Source: Capsicum annuum
Taxonomy: Eukaryota; Streptophyta; Magnoliopsida; Solanales; Solanaceae
NCBI RefSeq assembly: GCF_002878395.1
Contig: NC_061118.1
Span: 85,251,526-85,315,525 of the forward strand
Reading direction: 5' to 3'
DNA: 64,000 bases
Of the stretch, positions 35,743 to 48,616 are shown piece after piece; within the stretch, counting starts at the first letter, position 1; the number at the start of each line of letters is the position of its first letter. A model generated the notes under the pieces. That model worked only from the letters and a program-made list of their open reading frames with translations, had not been told where the DNA came from and searched no databases. Position numbers and translations under genes: made by a program.

Positions 35743-37749
35743 AGACTAACTTAAAGGTACAACCTAAGATAGTCAATCTAGCATCTCAAGGCATTTAATC
35801 GAGTAGGAACTAATGTTAGCATAATCAGGGCCCCTAATCCAAACTTTTAAAGATTAGATAATTATCTATAGTGAACTAATCATAGCAGATTAAGGAATCA
35901 GAATCATACCTCGAATCGCAATATCAGTCCAATAATCAACCTCCCATAACTAACCATAATAATGGCAATACAGTAACTAACTAGTCTGGACTTACAATAT
36001 ATAAACTGGTCCCCATAATCCAGAAGGCTCAATCAGACACAACAGATAACAAGCAACAATCACACCCTATAACTATGCAAACCCCCATAAGGCTTATAGA
36101 TATAGGAACCAAACAATATACTAGTGATAGGAAATATGCATGCAAGAATGAATACTAAGTAAATCCATAATACCATAATCAATCTAAGTGGTATAACATA
36201 ACTTAGTGTAGACACCCCCTCTAGCTCGATGTCTTGCAAAGGTAGGACCTATGCCGACCACTTCTCTGGCATAATGAATCTTAGATGAAAGGCACCCTAG
36301 AGGTTTTGGAAGTATCCATATACATAGACTTGGTTGGGATCTAGGATTTCCAATCATTATCTCCATCATCAATCTACTTCATCTAGTGCCGAGAGATGTA
36401 TATTTAATAAATATATATACTCAAACAATGTCTAAAAGAGTGCATGTCAATAAATCTATTACTCAAGATCAACTCTAGGAATAAATCAGTATCAATGAGT
36501 AAAAAGGGTCAAAATATCTCTTGACTGAGGTAAGTAGTAGTACTAAAATCATAGATCGAAGTCTATCTCGACCGAATCTCTAAAATATCATTTATAGTTT
36601 CAAAAGACCAAAAATCATCCGTTAAGGTGGTCCAACTTTTTTTATGAAAGAATTCATTTTAAAAGTGAAAGGTGCGAATAAATCCCTTTTTATGGAAAAT
36701 AGTAGAAAACTATGTTTCTAGTTTGAATCGTACCACTAAGTGAGCATGATTATACTGAATCAATGCATGTCATCACCACTATCCAAACAACAGAATTATA
36801 TGAGTTTAAACATCCATAGACTATGGTTACGCCCTTTACAAGGATAAATCACTCACCCAAAGTCCAATTAATATCATCATCACGGCCTTGGGACCAATAA
36901 TATATACACAACATAACCATACTATCACAATATTTAAAACAATGATAATCCACAAAGTCAAGTAATAAACCTTTGACTAAGGGGTTCTTAGCCTCAACTT
37001 TGTCAAACACACTCGTAATCTAGAGTAATAGGATCCTATGGGTGTAACAAGTATTTCATCTTAACGGTCGATTCACCCTTGTATCCCTCAAGAATCTAAA
37101 TTAAGCTAAATAATGTTGTTATAACCATAATCACATCCTAACATGTAATATATAATAAACTATCTCATGAAACAAAACAGATAGAAGCCTACCCCAATTT
37201 CAAACGGCAAATTCTCAAATAGTCGATAAATTATCTGCCCTTGATCCATGATGACAAAATATCACCATGCTATAAAATAATAACCTACATGTCATTAGCA
37301 GTAAAATCAGATCCATATTGATATATAAAGAGTCGGGTCAAAATTTGGGTCAAAAATAGGCCCATGGGTCCCATAAATAGAATTCAAAATTGAATCCAGC
37401 CCATGGGTCCCACAACTAGAATTTAAAATTGAATCCATCACGACGTCCCTTGATGTACAAGGAATGAGTGCTCCAAATTTGAGCACACATGGTGCTTGAA
37501 TCGGGGCCCAAATCAACCCATAAATTTTAGGGATTTAAAGACCTAATTTCAAAGATTTTACCATGAAATTTGATGGGAATTGATGGGAAATGTAATGGGA
37601 AATGACCAAGGAGTGTTAGACTAACTTACCTTAGCTTCAATGGATGATTGCCCACTTTTTCCTCTCTTCTAGCTCTCAAGATGGTGTAAAATAGTGAAGG
37701 AATGGATTAAAAATTTGGTGAGTAAGGGCATTTAAAATCCCCCTAAATG

Positions 37750-37975
37750 CTACTAAAGTGGTAGACCAGCCGCTAAAGCAACTCCTAGATTGATAATGTG
37801 GTCTAGCGTGAGGGGAAGGTACCGCGATTGTGCTCTCTTTGGCACTGTAGCAGTGCCTACTTTAGCAGCCTTGAAAGCTAAAGCGGACAACAGCCCAAAG
37901 GCTAAGGCAGCTTAAGCAGCTCATGGGGGCTAAAGTGGCTTCATGACTACTAAAGCGGTCATATCAGATACTAGA
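37750..37975 (-). promoter_or_regulatory. GCTAAAGCGG repeat block in H LTR
   Basis: Dispersed copies of CTAAAG(C/T)GG and AGCNGCT-like words, for example CCGCTAAAGC, GCTAAAGCGG, GCTAAAGTGG and CTAAAGCGG. It occupies the same place, upstream of a TATA-like word, as the CG-palindromic arrays of other LTRs here. Confidence 0.5.
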
Positions 37976-38499
37976 TACCAGATTTTGCTAAGTCAAAAAT
38001 AAATAGTTATCAAGTTTTTGGTATTCATTCGAATCCCTGTGAATGAAAACGAACTATACTACCATATCAAAATAAATGTTTTGGACTAAATGGGATCATT
38101 GAAAATTAATCCGAGATCTTTCCAACTAAATGTAGTGCATAGACCTATAGTTCTATTTTTCATATAATCTACCGGACTGCCAAATGAGTTCATAAGCCTC
38201 AGGACTTGAACCAAGGGTACCCCTAGCCTAAAACCAATATTTTGGAGTTGATGATACTGTAAAATATCTCATTCGAGGTAATATCTTGGATTTTAGGTTT
38301 AAGACCAATTTCTTAATAACAAAAGCTCAAAAATAGGGAAATGAGCCTAAACGTTCAACAAGCTATTTGATAACCAAAACAACTATTTGTACAAGTCATA
38401 AATGATTGATAGCCATACTAAGAAAACTCTAAATGACAAAAAATATGCGCAAAACGAAGAAATGACCTAGAGGCTCATTACAATATCCACTACTAAAAT

Positions 38500-38518
38500 G
38501 ACTTTCATCTACAAAGTC
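38500..38518 (-). other. PPT-proximal stem-loop of element H
   Basis: GACTTT (38500-38505) and AAAGTC (38513-38518) form a 6-bp stem. It lies 17 nt from the LTR border, the same distance as in G. Confidence 0.65.
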
Positions 38519-41020
38519 AATTTATAGGAAGATTACGAAACTTGAAGTGATGAGGTACTTGTCTTCCATGCTCTAAGAAAGACTCCCCTAATTACTTTAA
38601 GAATAAATAATGCTTCCAAGGGATTTCTCAATAGATATCTCTTTTCAACAAACTTTATTACTTTACTTCTCAAATAATCAAAACTCAACTCAACAAACAA
38701 CTGACCTCCAACTGCACTGAGAATGGATGACACATGGAAATTCAAACCAAACACATCTATACCACAATAATACTATCACAGCCAAATAAAAACTCATCCA
38801 AGCCAAAGGCAATTCAAGGCATGAATCGTGCAACCAACTCCAACATCAAAGTATAACTATCTTTTTCCTTTCCAAACCTGCTATCTACTCCAAACCAAGA
38901 AGAAGGTCACCTGAGTCCTTTCCAGGAATCTCTATCACACCATCTATAAAGAACTAAAAATGATCAACTAAAATCCATAATGGTAAGCATGAGAATAAGT
39001 CAATAAGTTCCTACCTGAACACACAATGGGGATGACCAATATTTGCAATACATTCCAATGCTACAACTGATCTGAATGACCTTAAAAACTAAGGGTCGAC
39101 AGTCCAAAGTACAAACATTCACTACTAAACTATCCTTTCTAAGATGTACCATTAATTGAGGATGAATTTATACTAAATCAAAATCAAGCATACTACTCTT
39201 ACTGAGTAGATCATCAAAAAATTCTAACAAAACTAAGGTCAAAAGCAGAAGAAATCATTCTCAAGTGCCAACGAGCCACTATCTGAACATCTATCAACCA
39301 CAATCCATTCGAAAAAAAGAAAACTAAATAGGTGGACAAGAAGTAGACTTACCCAGCCTATAGGTGAAACCCTAAGTGAGACCAATCTTAAAATAAAGGC
39401 TACACCCAAGCTCTACAACTCCCAATGGAAATATCCCCCAAGGTTGAACTGCTCAATCTCTACTATCCATATAATTCGATAGACGGGTAAATATCCACAC
39501 TCTAATATCTAGCATAAATTCCAAGTATCCCAACCCAAGAGTCAAAGTATAAGACTTGAATCTCACTATAAAAAATCAGGCATATCCTCATTGGATTATG
39601 TAAGAGAAAAACTAAAATATAGCTGAGAACCAAAATCACGGCGTAGAATGAACCACAAGCTAAAAGCATATATTACCAACCCATATTTGTTGGAGGGCAC
39701 ATCTCATCAAAGCATACACAAGAACTCACCTAGGTTACAAGCAGTATAATCTATAACAAAAACTTTATCCACTTAGACAAATACAACCTCAGCTAAAAAT
39801 AGATCATTACAATACTCCATATTAGCAATTAATACTTAATTTGCAAACTTAAGAAGTAGTTATAGAAAAAACCACATATCTCTAAATCTCTTAACTCCTC
39901 TTTAATAAGAACTACATCACAACAAAAATAGAGTATCCATATCCATTGCAATACAAAAATCAAACTATCACCAGGAGACAAACCCAACTAACTTGAAAGA
40001 AAACTCCAAGACCTTTCGACATCATCATTAAGTCCATTAACAGGCGATGAACTAGCTAAATCAAAAGAATGGACCTGTAAACTAGTCAACCTCAAAAATA
40101 GAATCTATAACCAAATCACTAACTCTACATCCATAATGGAACCAGGGAGAGTTAACCTACCACCTCTTTCATATCCCACTTAATAACCAATCTATCCTTG
40201 CTAATAGAAGGGAGAAAATACTAACCTCGATCGCTATAAGATAGAAATCATCTAACATATCTAGTTACCTATGTCAACAAATAAGAATCACGAGAAAGAG
40301 GATTCTAACTAGATAATTCTAGTCTAGTGGTCTATTAAGTAAGGATCGCATCAATATCAAACAATGAAAATAATAACAACTTCAATAGAAATACTAGTAT
40401 AAAGAGTAGGCAGTACAAAAAAATGAGAATCAATAACAAATATAAATCTAGGGCCATAAAATGATAAATATGCAAAGATAAATGGGACTCAAACCTAAAT
40501 ACTACTACCAGGGATATATCACACTGATCCAGTCTATCTACTATTAAAAGAAATCATTTATAGAGGTTTTTATATAATTATCAATGGGTACGAGAACCCA
40601 ATCACTTAAATAAAAAAGTAAAGATAGGAAATAAAAGGCGCATCTATCATGGTGGAATCTAAATTCACATGCCTGACTTGCCTGAAGAGGTACAAATCTA
40701 AGCAAATCTAAATACAAACTGAGCATCTAAACCACTAACCGAGGTATTAAGTGTACTGCCTCTAACTGAAGGTGCCACAATAGTATGAGACTAATCTTAA
40801 TGAGCTGAATGACAAATAATCGCATATCAGAGACACTATCTAGACTAGTAATCGATATCAGTCTAGAATCGTAGCACACCTCTAAATCCCTAACCTAGCA
40901 AAAAACATGAGTTGACCCCAACTGGATAATCAACTAACACCAAGGTCACACTCTACTGAGATGACCATCTTCATCTCAATCATAACATAACCAGGAACCC
41001 TAGGCTAGTGGATAATATAT

Positions 41021-41209
41021 GCTAACTCTATTTGAACAACCAACTCACATCTGGAGCACTCTCTAGACCAATGACCAATCTTGCATAACTCTATTTGAAT
41101 AACTACCTCGTATTTGGGGTACTCTCTAGACCAATGATCAATCTTACCTAACTCTTACAAAACAACCACCTCACATGTGGGGGACTCTCTAGACCAATGA
41201 CCAATTTTG
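41021..41209 (-). repeat. Three tandem 63-bp zinc-knuckle units
   Basis: Units 41021-41082, 41083-41146 and 41147-41209 share ACTCTCTAGACCAATGA and AACTCT...AAC words. Total 189 bp = 3 x 63, keeping the minus-strand frame. Element G has a single unit at 20735-20798. Confidence 0.85.
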
Positions 41210-42185
41210 CTATAGCTATAGAAAGCTCCTAAAATACTCTGAGATATTGCAACCACTAGTCTAGAACAATCACAATGTCCAAGAGATCCATGGAAAATAC
41301 AACATAAGGTCTGATGAGAACTCTACCTAATATGACCACCACTACTAATCTGAGAGCCATTATTTATTTGAGATGCTACCTGCATAAATCTTATAGGCTG
41401 CAAGTAAAGCTGATCCTTACCGAGAGGATCCTTACTCCTATATAAATACTAATTGTATTGTACTAATGACATAACCATTTACCGCCATACCTATGGTTCT
41501 CAATAAATGAAATCTTTGTGGCCTTTGCATGACTGATAACCAGAGAGATTGAAGACCCAACTTCTATCAAATGCTCAGACACTAAAAAGTGAAAAATCTA
41601 GTTCTCCAATAAAACTATGCACCCTCTCCTTCTCTAAAGGATATAGCATAAAAAAATATCTAGCCTACTATAAAAATCCAATATCGTACTCCAAAACTAA
41701 CAAGAAATATTACTAAACATGTATAAACCCAACTATGACTTAAGAACAACTCGATAGACCATACATTATCTTTGGTTGTGAGTTAACCATAAAAGGAATT
41801 GGAATCCCAAATGTTGAATATTGGGAAGATGAAGCAGTCAAAAATCTATAGGACCTTGGTTTGCCCTAAATCCTCCAATTGACGCTGAAGATCTTTGATA
41901 TCAATCTCTGACTCCCTTATCTAATGTTGCGTTGAAGCTATAGAAGCATATGTTGAAAGTACCATTTGCATCTATCCATAACCTCATAGCATCCATTTGA
42001 GACAAAATAGAGTCAAAGAATATAGCTGAGGCTCAGAAAAATCGAACACATAACTAGGAGTCAAGAACAAAATTTCCTAATAATAAACTATAGCCTTCTA
42101 AAGAGAGAACACAGATATCTCTAAATAGATCTATAGGGATATCCTACACACTTAGCTCTTTCACCAACACACCAGTAAACCTAAG

Positions 42186-42198
42186 CTATGACACTAAT
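42186..42198 (-). other. Element H primer binding site
   Basis: Minus-strand ATTAGTGTCATAG, a worn TTGGTATCAGAG, next to the right LTR start. Confidence 0.6.
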
Positions 42199-42199
42199 T

Positions 42200-42917
42200 T
42201 TTCACGACGTAATTTCTCATGTCATGGTGGCACCTACAATAACCTACAAGTAGGTAAGACAACCCATTGTCCAAAATTTCTAGTAATGGACCAAGAAAAA
42301 TGTAAAATAAATTTAATAAGGTTCTAATGCATATAAGGCAATCACAAAACATGGTGGAATTAGCTCGAGAGCTTCTCATATATTAAGAATATAAAATAAA
42401 GTGCTAAATGGATTTACAGGTATAACCTATTTCTTAATATAGCATAGAGATTAGTCTAATCTATAAGAGGTAGAATTGTAATATTTTGAAAAATAGGAGC
42501 TCACCCAAAATCTCTAATCTATAGCTTCCGCACACGATGCGTACAACAACCGCTAAATATGTATGATAATCTATAGGTTGTAAAAGTGTAGTATGAGTAT
42601 AAAACACATGGTACTTAGTAGTAAAATATGCATTGATCTCCAAAGATAATGCAAATATATATATATATCATGCAAGCAAGAATGTAAACTATAGCCAAAT
42701 ATCAAGGAACTAACAAAGTAAAACCAGAGAGGCAATAAGAATGAAATATCCTATCCTAGCCATACTCAAGAACTAAGTAATATACCATATATCACTATAT
42801 CACTAGCCAATATAAGAATAAAGCATAGATGATGGATATATAATTGTATATAAGGCCATGAAATTAAAATGCAAAATAATAAATAAATAAAAAGAGAGAT
42901 ATAAATTATGCCACAAC

Positions 42918-42958
<41 letters not shown>

Positions 42959-42994
42959 GACTAACTCAAAGGTACAACCTAAGGTAGTTAATCT
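42200..42994 (-). repeat. Element H right (5') LTR, first 795 bp
   Basis: Starts TTTCACGACG (from TGTCACGAC) and is cut by element F at 42995 after AATCT (42990-42994). Includes the TA microsatellite 42918-42955. The part from about 42635 matches the left LTR from 35411. Confidence 0.83.
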
Positions 42995-45046
42995 TGTAAT
43001 GACCATTCAATTTATTTTCCATATTTCCTCTTATTTTCATTGTTAGAGCTTTTTCATAGCTTCGCCAAGTTATTTATGAATTGTTGGAACTAATAGTTCG
43101 ATTATAAAGTAGTTCAATTGTTTTTTAGATCCAATTCTCTATTTTAAAGTCTTCATTAGTTCCAAATAGTCACTAAACAAAAACTTCATAAATCGATGTA
43201 GGGTAAAATTTTCAACCATTCCAATAACTCCAAAAATTCAATTTTAGGCTAGGTAGACCATTGGTTCGGATCTCAACGCACCAAAGCTCATTTTGACCTA
43301 TTAGTTGGAAAGTTGGAAAATTGGAATTTAGGTGTGGAGCCCATATTTGGTTGAAAATACCTCGGATGGAAAATATGACTTTGCTAATGAATCAGGAACA
43401 TTGAATTTAGCATGGTTACGTAGTTCATTTACATATATCAGATTTTGAATAAATCCCAAGGCATTGGTAAAAATTTGCAAATTTTCCAAGTTTCAATTAT
43501 CAACTTTGCTAACAACAAATACTACGATCATGTAGGGAGGATGGTAATCACCATACCTACTCCTACACTCAAGTAGTCTAATTGCACACCCTTTTTGTGC
43601 GATATCCATACTTGATTACCTAGTAGAGGAATAAAATGACCCCTCACGCTGTATTTTGGTCATTTTCCACTCATCTTTGAGAGCCAAGAACATTAAAGTG
43701 TGTGATAACTTAGAACTAACTAGGCGAATTTGAGGATTAATTCCATTGTTATTTATGCTATAGATAATGTTATTATGATGATGAATATGATATTTATGAC
43801 CAGTTTAATTCTGAGTCTTGATGATATTTTTTCCCTATTTAATTCTGAGCCTTGATAATATTTAAGACCAGGTTAATTTCTAGTCTTGATGAAATTTATT
43901 ACTGGTTCAATTCTTAGACTTGATGATATTTATGACCGATTTAATTTGGATTCTTGTTGATATTTATTATTGGTTTGATTCTGAGTCTTAATTATATTTA
44001 TTCTCAATTCAGTCCTAGATTGATGATTATAAACACTATATGTTTAAATATGGTATTAAAAGTCACATTTGTTAATGTTACAAATGCTAATGGTAGAGGA
44101 TGCCTAGTTTATAAAATGGTGATTAGTGTGTGTATGGTGACTAGTTGTTGAACAATGCTAGTGACTAGATAAAATTAATGAATAACTAGTGGATTGTGGA
44201 ATATTGTTGGTAAATAGCTAAGTGATGGTATAATGTCGAATGGTGATGAATTTTGAGATGATGGTTGAATAATGATGATGGTTATTGTAAAAGATGCATG
44301 TGTAAGTTATTATTTTTGTGTGTACCCTCCAATAGTAAGGGATGTTGTGATAAGTTCTTTTCTTTTTGCACCAATTGGAGTATGGGAGCTAATTTAGTAA
44401 TTATGGTTTCTCGTGTTTGATATTTTTACGTTATGTCATTATTATTATTTTGATTTATTTTCTAATGGTGTACAATGATAATGGAGATAATTCAGTTCTG
44501 ATTCTTTTCCTTGACTTAGTTATGATTCTATTGCATTATATTATCTTTATATCATGATTTTACTCAATTAAACAATGATACCTATTGACTACGCATTGTT
44601 TTGGAACTAATACTATAGTTTTGTACCTTTTTGGTGCAATTTTGAGTACTAGCATTCTCCATTGACCATTGTTCATGAAGAGTTGATCTTTTGGAGATAG
44701 GGTGAGTTCTAAGAGTTTTGAGTCATCTATTTGCTTTTATCTTATTGTCATTCAGTATTTTGTATTGAAATAGATGTATTCACTATATTTTGAGTCTCTT
44801 GGGTTGTATTATAGACATTAGATACTCTTGTACTTGCTCTACCATGTCAAGGGATTGATATTCATGTGTTAACTTATTTATCTATTTAGAACACTATGGT
44901 TATTTATAACTTGTGTTTATTATATTTGGCTTATAATGGGCATTCCCTACCAAATTAACCCTTTAAATTAGCTTCACGTTATGGTATTGGCTTACCTAAT
45001 AGAGGGACTTAGTAGGTGCCATCATGAATTGTAATTCAAATTAGGA
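42995..45046 (+). repeat. Element F 5' LTR
   Basis: TGTAATGACC start; the end is placed just before a PBS-like TTGGTATAAGTGCC. About 2.05 kb. A short TGATATTTATGACC / TTGATGATATTTAT repeat (43770-44000) occurs four to five times. U5 carries the worn GGTGCCATCATGA motif. Only one copy of this LTR is in the window, so the right border is approximate. Confidence 0.75.
43790..44010 (+). repeat. Imperfect tandem repeats in F LTR, about 45-bp unit
   Basis: Units contain GA(C/T)CAGTTTAATTC-like, GAGTCTTGATGAT and ATTTAT words, for example near 43799, 43836, 43870, 43905, 43940 and 43970. Dispersed substitutions suggest old amplification. Confidence 0.75.
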
Positions 45047-45050
45047 AAAA

Positions 45051-45064
45051 TTGGTATAAGTGCC
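45051..45064 (+). other. Element F primer binding site (Met tRNA type)
   Basis: TTGGTATAAGTGCC, a worn TTGGTATCAGAGCC. Confidence 0.65.
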
Positions 45065-45239
45065 AGACTTCACTGATATTGTAGGTACAAGAGCAAATGT
45101 CTAGTAGATTCCTGCGAATTAAAACATTGACATTATTTTCCCATCTTCAGGAGGCTATGAGACATTATTAGGAGTTCTTCAATTCTTTCACTCAGATCAT
45201 GCCAAGAGTGTGAGTTGGTTTGTAAAAGTACTCCCTTGA

Positions 45240-46790
45240 CTTTACTTTGTTATGCATGGCTAGGACACATGCTACCGCTACATAAGATGAGGGTCCCGAC
45301 ACCGAGCGTATGGATCCTTCTCCTATTCAAGGATGACCTAGAGGTCATGGACAGACTTGTGATATATCCCCATATAGGGGACATGATAATCTACTTTTCC
45401 TAGACCCTATTTCTTTGCTTGAGCCAAATATTCTTCTGCCACAGCCAGTGGTGGGCCAGCGACCAGCCTAGGCTCCACCTTGGGTTTGTTCTCTCTTTAT
45501 TAATTAGAGATATGTTGATTTAGCTTTTGAAGATAGTTGGTGGTATATCATTTGATGGTGCATAGTCTACTGATTAGAGTGGTACTAAGGTGGGGGTGCA
45601 TCTTGTAGTTGTGGCCCTAGGTTTTAGGTTCTTTCTACACCGGTAGTTGTTCAGTTAACAGTTACTTTGCCTACTATGTCTTCTAAGAAGCAAAAGATCT
45701 TAGGTAGATTCTTGAGTTTGGCTCTACCTAGATTCTCTGGTGCTCCAAGCAAGGATGTGTTTGAGCTTCTGATTGCTTGTAAGAATAGGCTTCATGGCTT
45801 AGGCCTAGTTGAGAATCGTGGTATGGATTACACCATATTTTATTTAGATTCGTCTACTCATCATTGGTTGATAGGATTTTTAGATTCTAGGCCAACCAGA
45901 TCTTTTCCCTTAACTTTGACTTAGTTCTCTGAGATTTCTTGGAGAAGTATATGCCTAACAATCTTATATATCAGTTGAGGGATCAGTTTTCTGGATTAGA
46001 GAAGGACTCCATGATAGTTGCAGATTCTAAGGCTTAATTTTGTGAGTTGGCTAGACATGCAACTTATTTTGGGACACTAAATATGAGAGAGTTCATTGGT
46101 TTGTTAGAAAGTTTAGACTCCCAATTAGTATATCTACTCAGAGTTTGGTCTCTATAGGTAGGTCTTTTACTGAGGTTTTAAATTATGATCGAGTGATAGA
46201 GGAGATGAATCATGAGGCCTAATGAGCCAATTATTAGAGGGATAAATATCAAGGCAATTTTAGTGGGAGCTATAGTAGTTCTAAATTTAGTGGTAGCAGT
46301 TCTCAGAGTGGGTATCATCTGCGTCCATCCTATCATCCTTTGAGTCAGCCTAGTTTACTGGTTCATGTAGCTTTTCAGATTACTTATTGAGGTCAGTCTA
46401 TTTCTAGTGATCGCCCTTGATAGGGAAGTGATCAGTCTTCTAGGGGATAGTCTGATGGTCATTCTAGTCATGGTGGCTATGCTGGGTCAGTCAAATTTAT
46501 TAGTTTTGGTTCAACTCAGAGGGTGTGTTATGGTTGTGGATCTTTTGATCATTTTATGCATGAGTGCCCTAGTCGTGGAGGTGATTATTATTTTTGCACA
46601 GGGTGCTTCCCCTCTTAGATCAATTTATTCAATATCTAAAGGTAGTTCTCATGGTCATATGGGTGGTTTCTAGGGTACACAAGGAGGTTCTCAAGTAGGT
46701 AGGATAGAGTCTGGTGCCCAGCTAGGTGGCAGGCGTGGTCAATTGTATGCAGTGCTTTCTAGGCCTGAGGCTAAGACTTGATATGATATA
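45240..46790 (+). pseudogene. Element F gag with an intact zinc knuckle motif
   Basis: The open part 45667-45924 reads FLSLALPRFSGAPSKDVFEL, LHGLGLVENRGMDYTIF and TRSFPLTLT, the capsid-like start of a Ty3 gag of a clade other than A/I/D. At 46526-46567 CYGCGSFDHFMHEC keeps all four CCHC residues, unlike the knuckles of A and I. The rest is broken by many stops, including the Ser/Gly-rich linker before the knuckle. Confidence 0.8.
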
Positions 46791-47075
46791 GTTATAGGTA
46801 CAATTTTGGTGTGCCACCATTCTATCCTTTCTTTATTTGATCTGAGATACACTTATTCTTATATTTCTGCTTATTATGCTCCATGATTAGAGTACTCTAG
46901 TGATTCATTATTAGTTTCATTATGCGTATCTACTCCAGCGGGTGATTCTTTAGTAGTGGATTGAGCATTCATTTAATGTGTTGTAACAATTAGTGATGTT
47001 GATACTTATGCAAAACTTATTATTCTAGATATGGTGGATTTTGATGTGATTTTGGGCATGGACTAGTTATCCCAC
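46791..47075 (+). pseudogene. Element F protease, truncated by element C
   Basis: LSLFDLRYTYSYIS corresponds to the DPGSTYSYVS active loop (Asp kept, following residues changed). DMVDFDVILGMD, a stop and LSH end exactly where C begins at 47076, so C disrupted the protease. Confidence 0.82.
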
Positions 47076-48471
47076 TGATGAATGGTGAATTTACCACTTA
47101 TTTGCGCTCATCATTTGTGCACATTTCCATGATTTAAATGTATAAATGAGACATATGTATGATTAAATGCACTAATATTCATATTTTGCAGGCATACAAG
47201 TCATGAGATGGAAATTTGTGGACTTGAGCTAAACAGGATCAAAAGAAGAGAAAAAAAGTGCAACTGCAAGACCTAGAGCAGAAACATGCCTCGGTTGCTG
47301 CAATCATGACCAATCAAGAAGGTCAGCAACTACAATCGTAGGGATTTAACCATGGTTGTGGTAGCTGTGATCATAGCAAACCAAGTGCGATCATTTCAAT
47401 GCGGATTAGGCCCAGGGGAAGTTCTGTAATTTTTAGTAGTCGACCCTAAATCTTTTAAAAGCTTATAACCCTTTACCATTTTGGGCATTCTAGAGACTAG
47501 CAATACTTTGAATTTGAAATTGAAATCTAAATTAGGCAAGAAATGCAATTTGATTAGGAGATTTGGATTTTGGTATTTTTTAAGAATGGATGCCTTGAAC
47601 AAGCCTTTTGGTTTATGTTTCTTTCTTTTCTTCATGAGTAGCTAAATCTTTTAGTCTTGGGATTATATTGAACTAAGGTGCCATTAGTTGTGGGTTGTGA
47701 TGTATTTGTGTATATGCTAGTTAGTTTATAATGTGTTCTACTATTTCTTGGTTAAACTGGTTAGGATTTATGGGTGAAAGGACAAAATACTAAAAATGGG
47801 TTTGTGGGTAAAAACCCCAAACTCTTGAAAGCTTAAAACATTCATGAAAGACGGGTTTGGGTGAACTTTTGGAACCCACAACATCCTTGAAAGAGGGATA
47901 TAGGAACCAAGGAAATAGTACATAATTAATTGATTTAGTTTACTAATTCTCACTATCATAAACATAAAAGTGAGTATGAAGTTATCTTCCTAGAAATAGG
48001 GATATCCAATTAAGGTACTAGGTAAATCTAGTTAAAGCACTTACTATGTATTTGAAACGTTTAATAGGTGAAATTTTTAAGGATTTACTGACAAGATATC
48101 ATCAAGGACCCTAGACCTAGCCTACTATATTGTTAACATCTTGCATGTACATCCAATCTACACACATCCATACCTAATTTGTCCTTAGGTAGGCATAATC
48201 CTAAGATTCTCTTTATATTGAAGTTAAATTATAATTATTGTGAGGTTTGTGAAGTTGAGTTACTATTTACACACTCTCCCAAAACCAAACCTCCCCCATT
48301 TGAAATCATGCTTTTAATTTATTTGCACTTCGGGTGTTTTCTTACAAAGTTTTAAGACCAATAAGACGGGAATTCTACTTTTCACTCCTTTTGGATTTGA
48401 CCTCAACAAAAGTTGAGATATCGACAACGACCGTCCTTTACCAAATTGCATGGTATAGGTAAGCATTATCA
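47076..48471 (+). repeat. Element C 5' LTR
   Basis: About 1.4 kb, ends AAGCATTATCA. Array of GTGATCAT / CAATCGTAGG / GGTAGCTGTGATC words at 47285-47400, followed by TTTTAAAAGC near 47454. Confidence 0.9.
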
Positions 48472-48474
48472 AAA

Positions 48475-48492
48475 TGTTGCCATTGCCGTGGA
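48475..48492 (+). other. Element C primer binding site (tRNA-Asp)
   Basis: TGTTGCCATTGCCGTGGA, a worn match to the tRNA-Asp complement, three nt after the LTR. Confidence 0.75.
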
Positions 48493-48616
48493 GTGAAATT
48501 TACTTTTCACTTGTGCGGTATTAATTCTTACTTAGGGCATACCCATAGTGGTGTATATTTATTTTGGCTGTTGTTTTTGCTTCCTTCTAGGTGATCTCCG
48601 TAGCATAAAAGGAACC

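Larger units (their letters stand above)
35411..38482 (-). repeat. Element H left (3') LTR, truncated
   Basis: About 3.07 kb, ending GGCTCATTACA at 38482 (TGTAATGAGCC on the minus strand). It contains a TA/TG microsatellite (35690-35742) and a block repeating GCTAAAGCGG-like words (37750-37970). On the minus strand that block lies upstream of a TTTTAAAT TATA-like word near 37727-37735. The unoccupied target AATCT of element F is at 35775-35779. Confidence 0.85.
38483..42199 (-). pseudogene. Element H internal region with gag-like zinc-knuckle array
   Basis: About 3.7 kb. On the minus strand 41021-41209 reads three successive in-frame copies of a 21-residue unit built on KIGHWSREC..CE.VVQIEL, with one stop (Gln codon to TAA). 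GHWSREC is the H-x4-C half of a CCHC zinc knuckle, so this is the nucleocapsid end of a gag. Nothing recognisable as protease, RT or integrase follows in the remaining 2.5 kb. Likely a non-autonomous family member. Confidence 0.6.
35411..42994 (-). mobile_element. Element H: minus-strand LTR element of the G family, truncated at left, interrupted at right by F
   Basis: 35411-35779 matches 42635-42994, so both LTRs are present. The left LTR lacks its first roughly 430 bp and abuts J; the right LTR is cut by F. Interior 38483-42199 has a PPT at the left and a PBS at the right. Gene content resembles G: a gag-like zinc-knuckle region and no recognised pol. Confidence 0.83.
42995..47075 (+). mobile_element. 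Element F: plus-strand Ty3 element, 5' part only in window
   Basis: Starts TGTAATGACC inside the H right LTR. 5' LTR, PBS, gag and the start of protease follow, then element C interrupts it at 47076; the rest lies beyond the window. The empty site in the other H LTR (AATCT, 35775-35779) confirms the left border. Confidence 0.85.
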
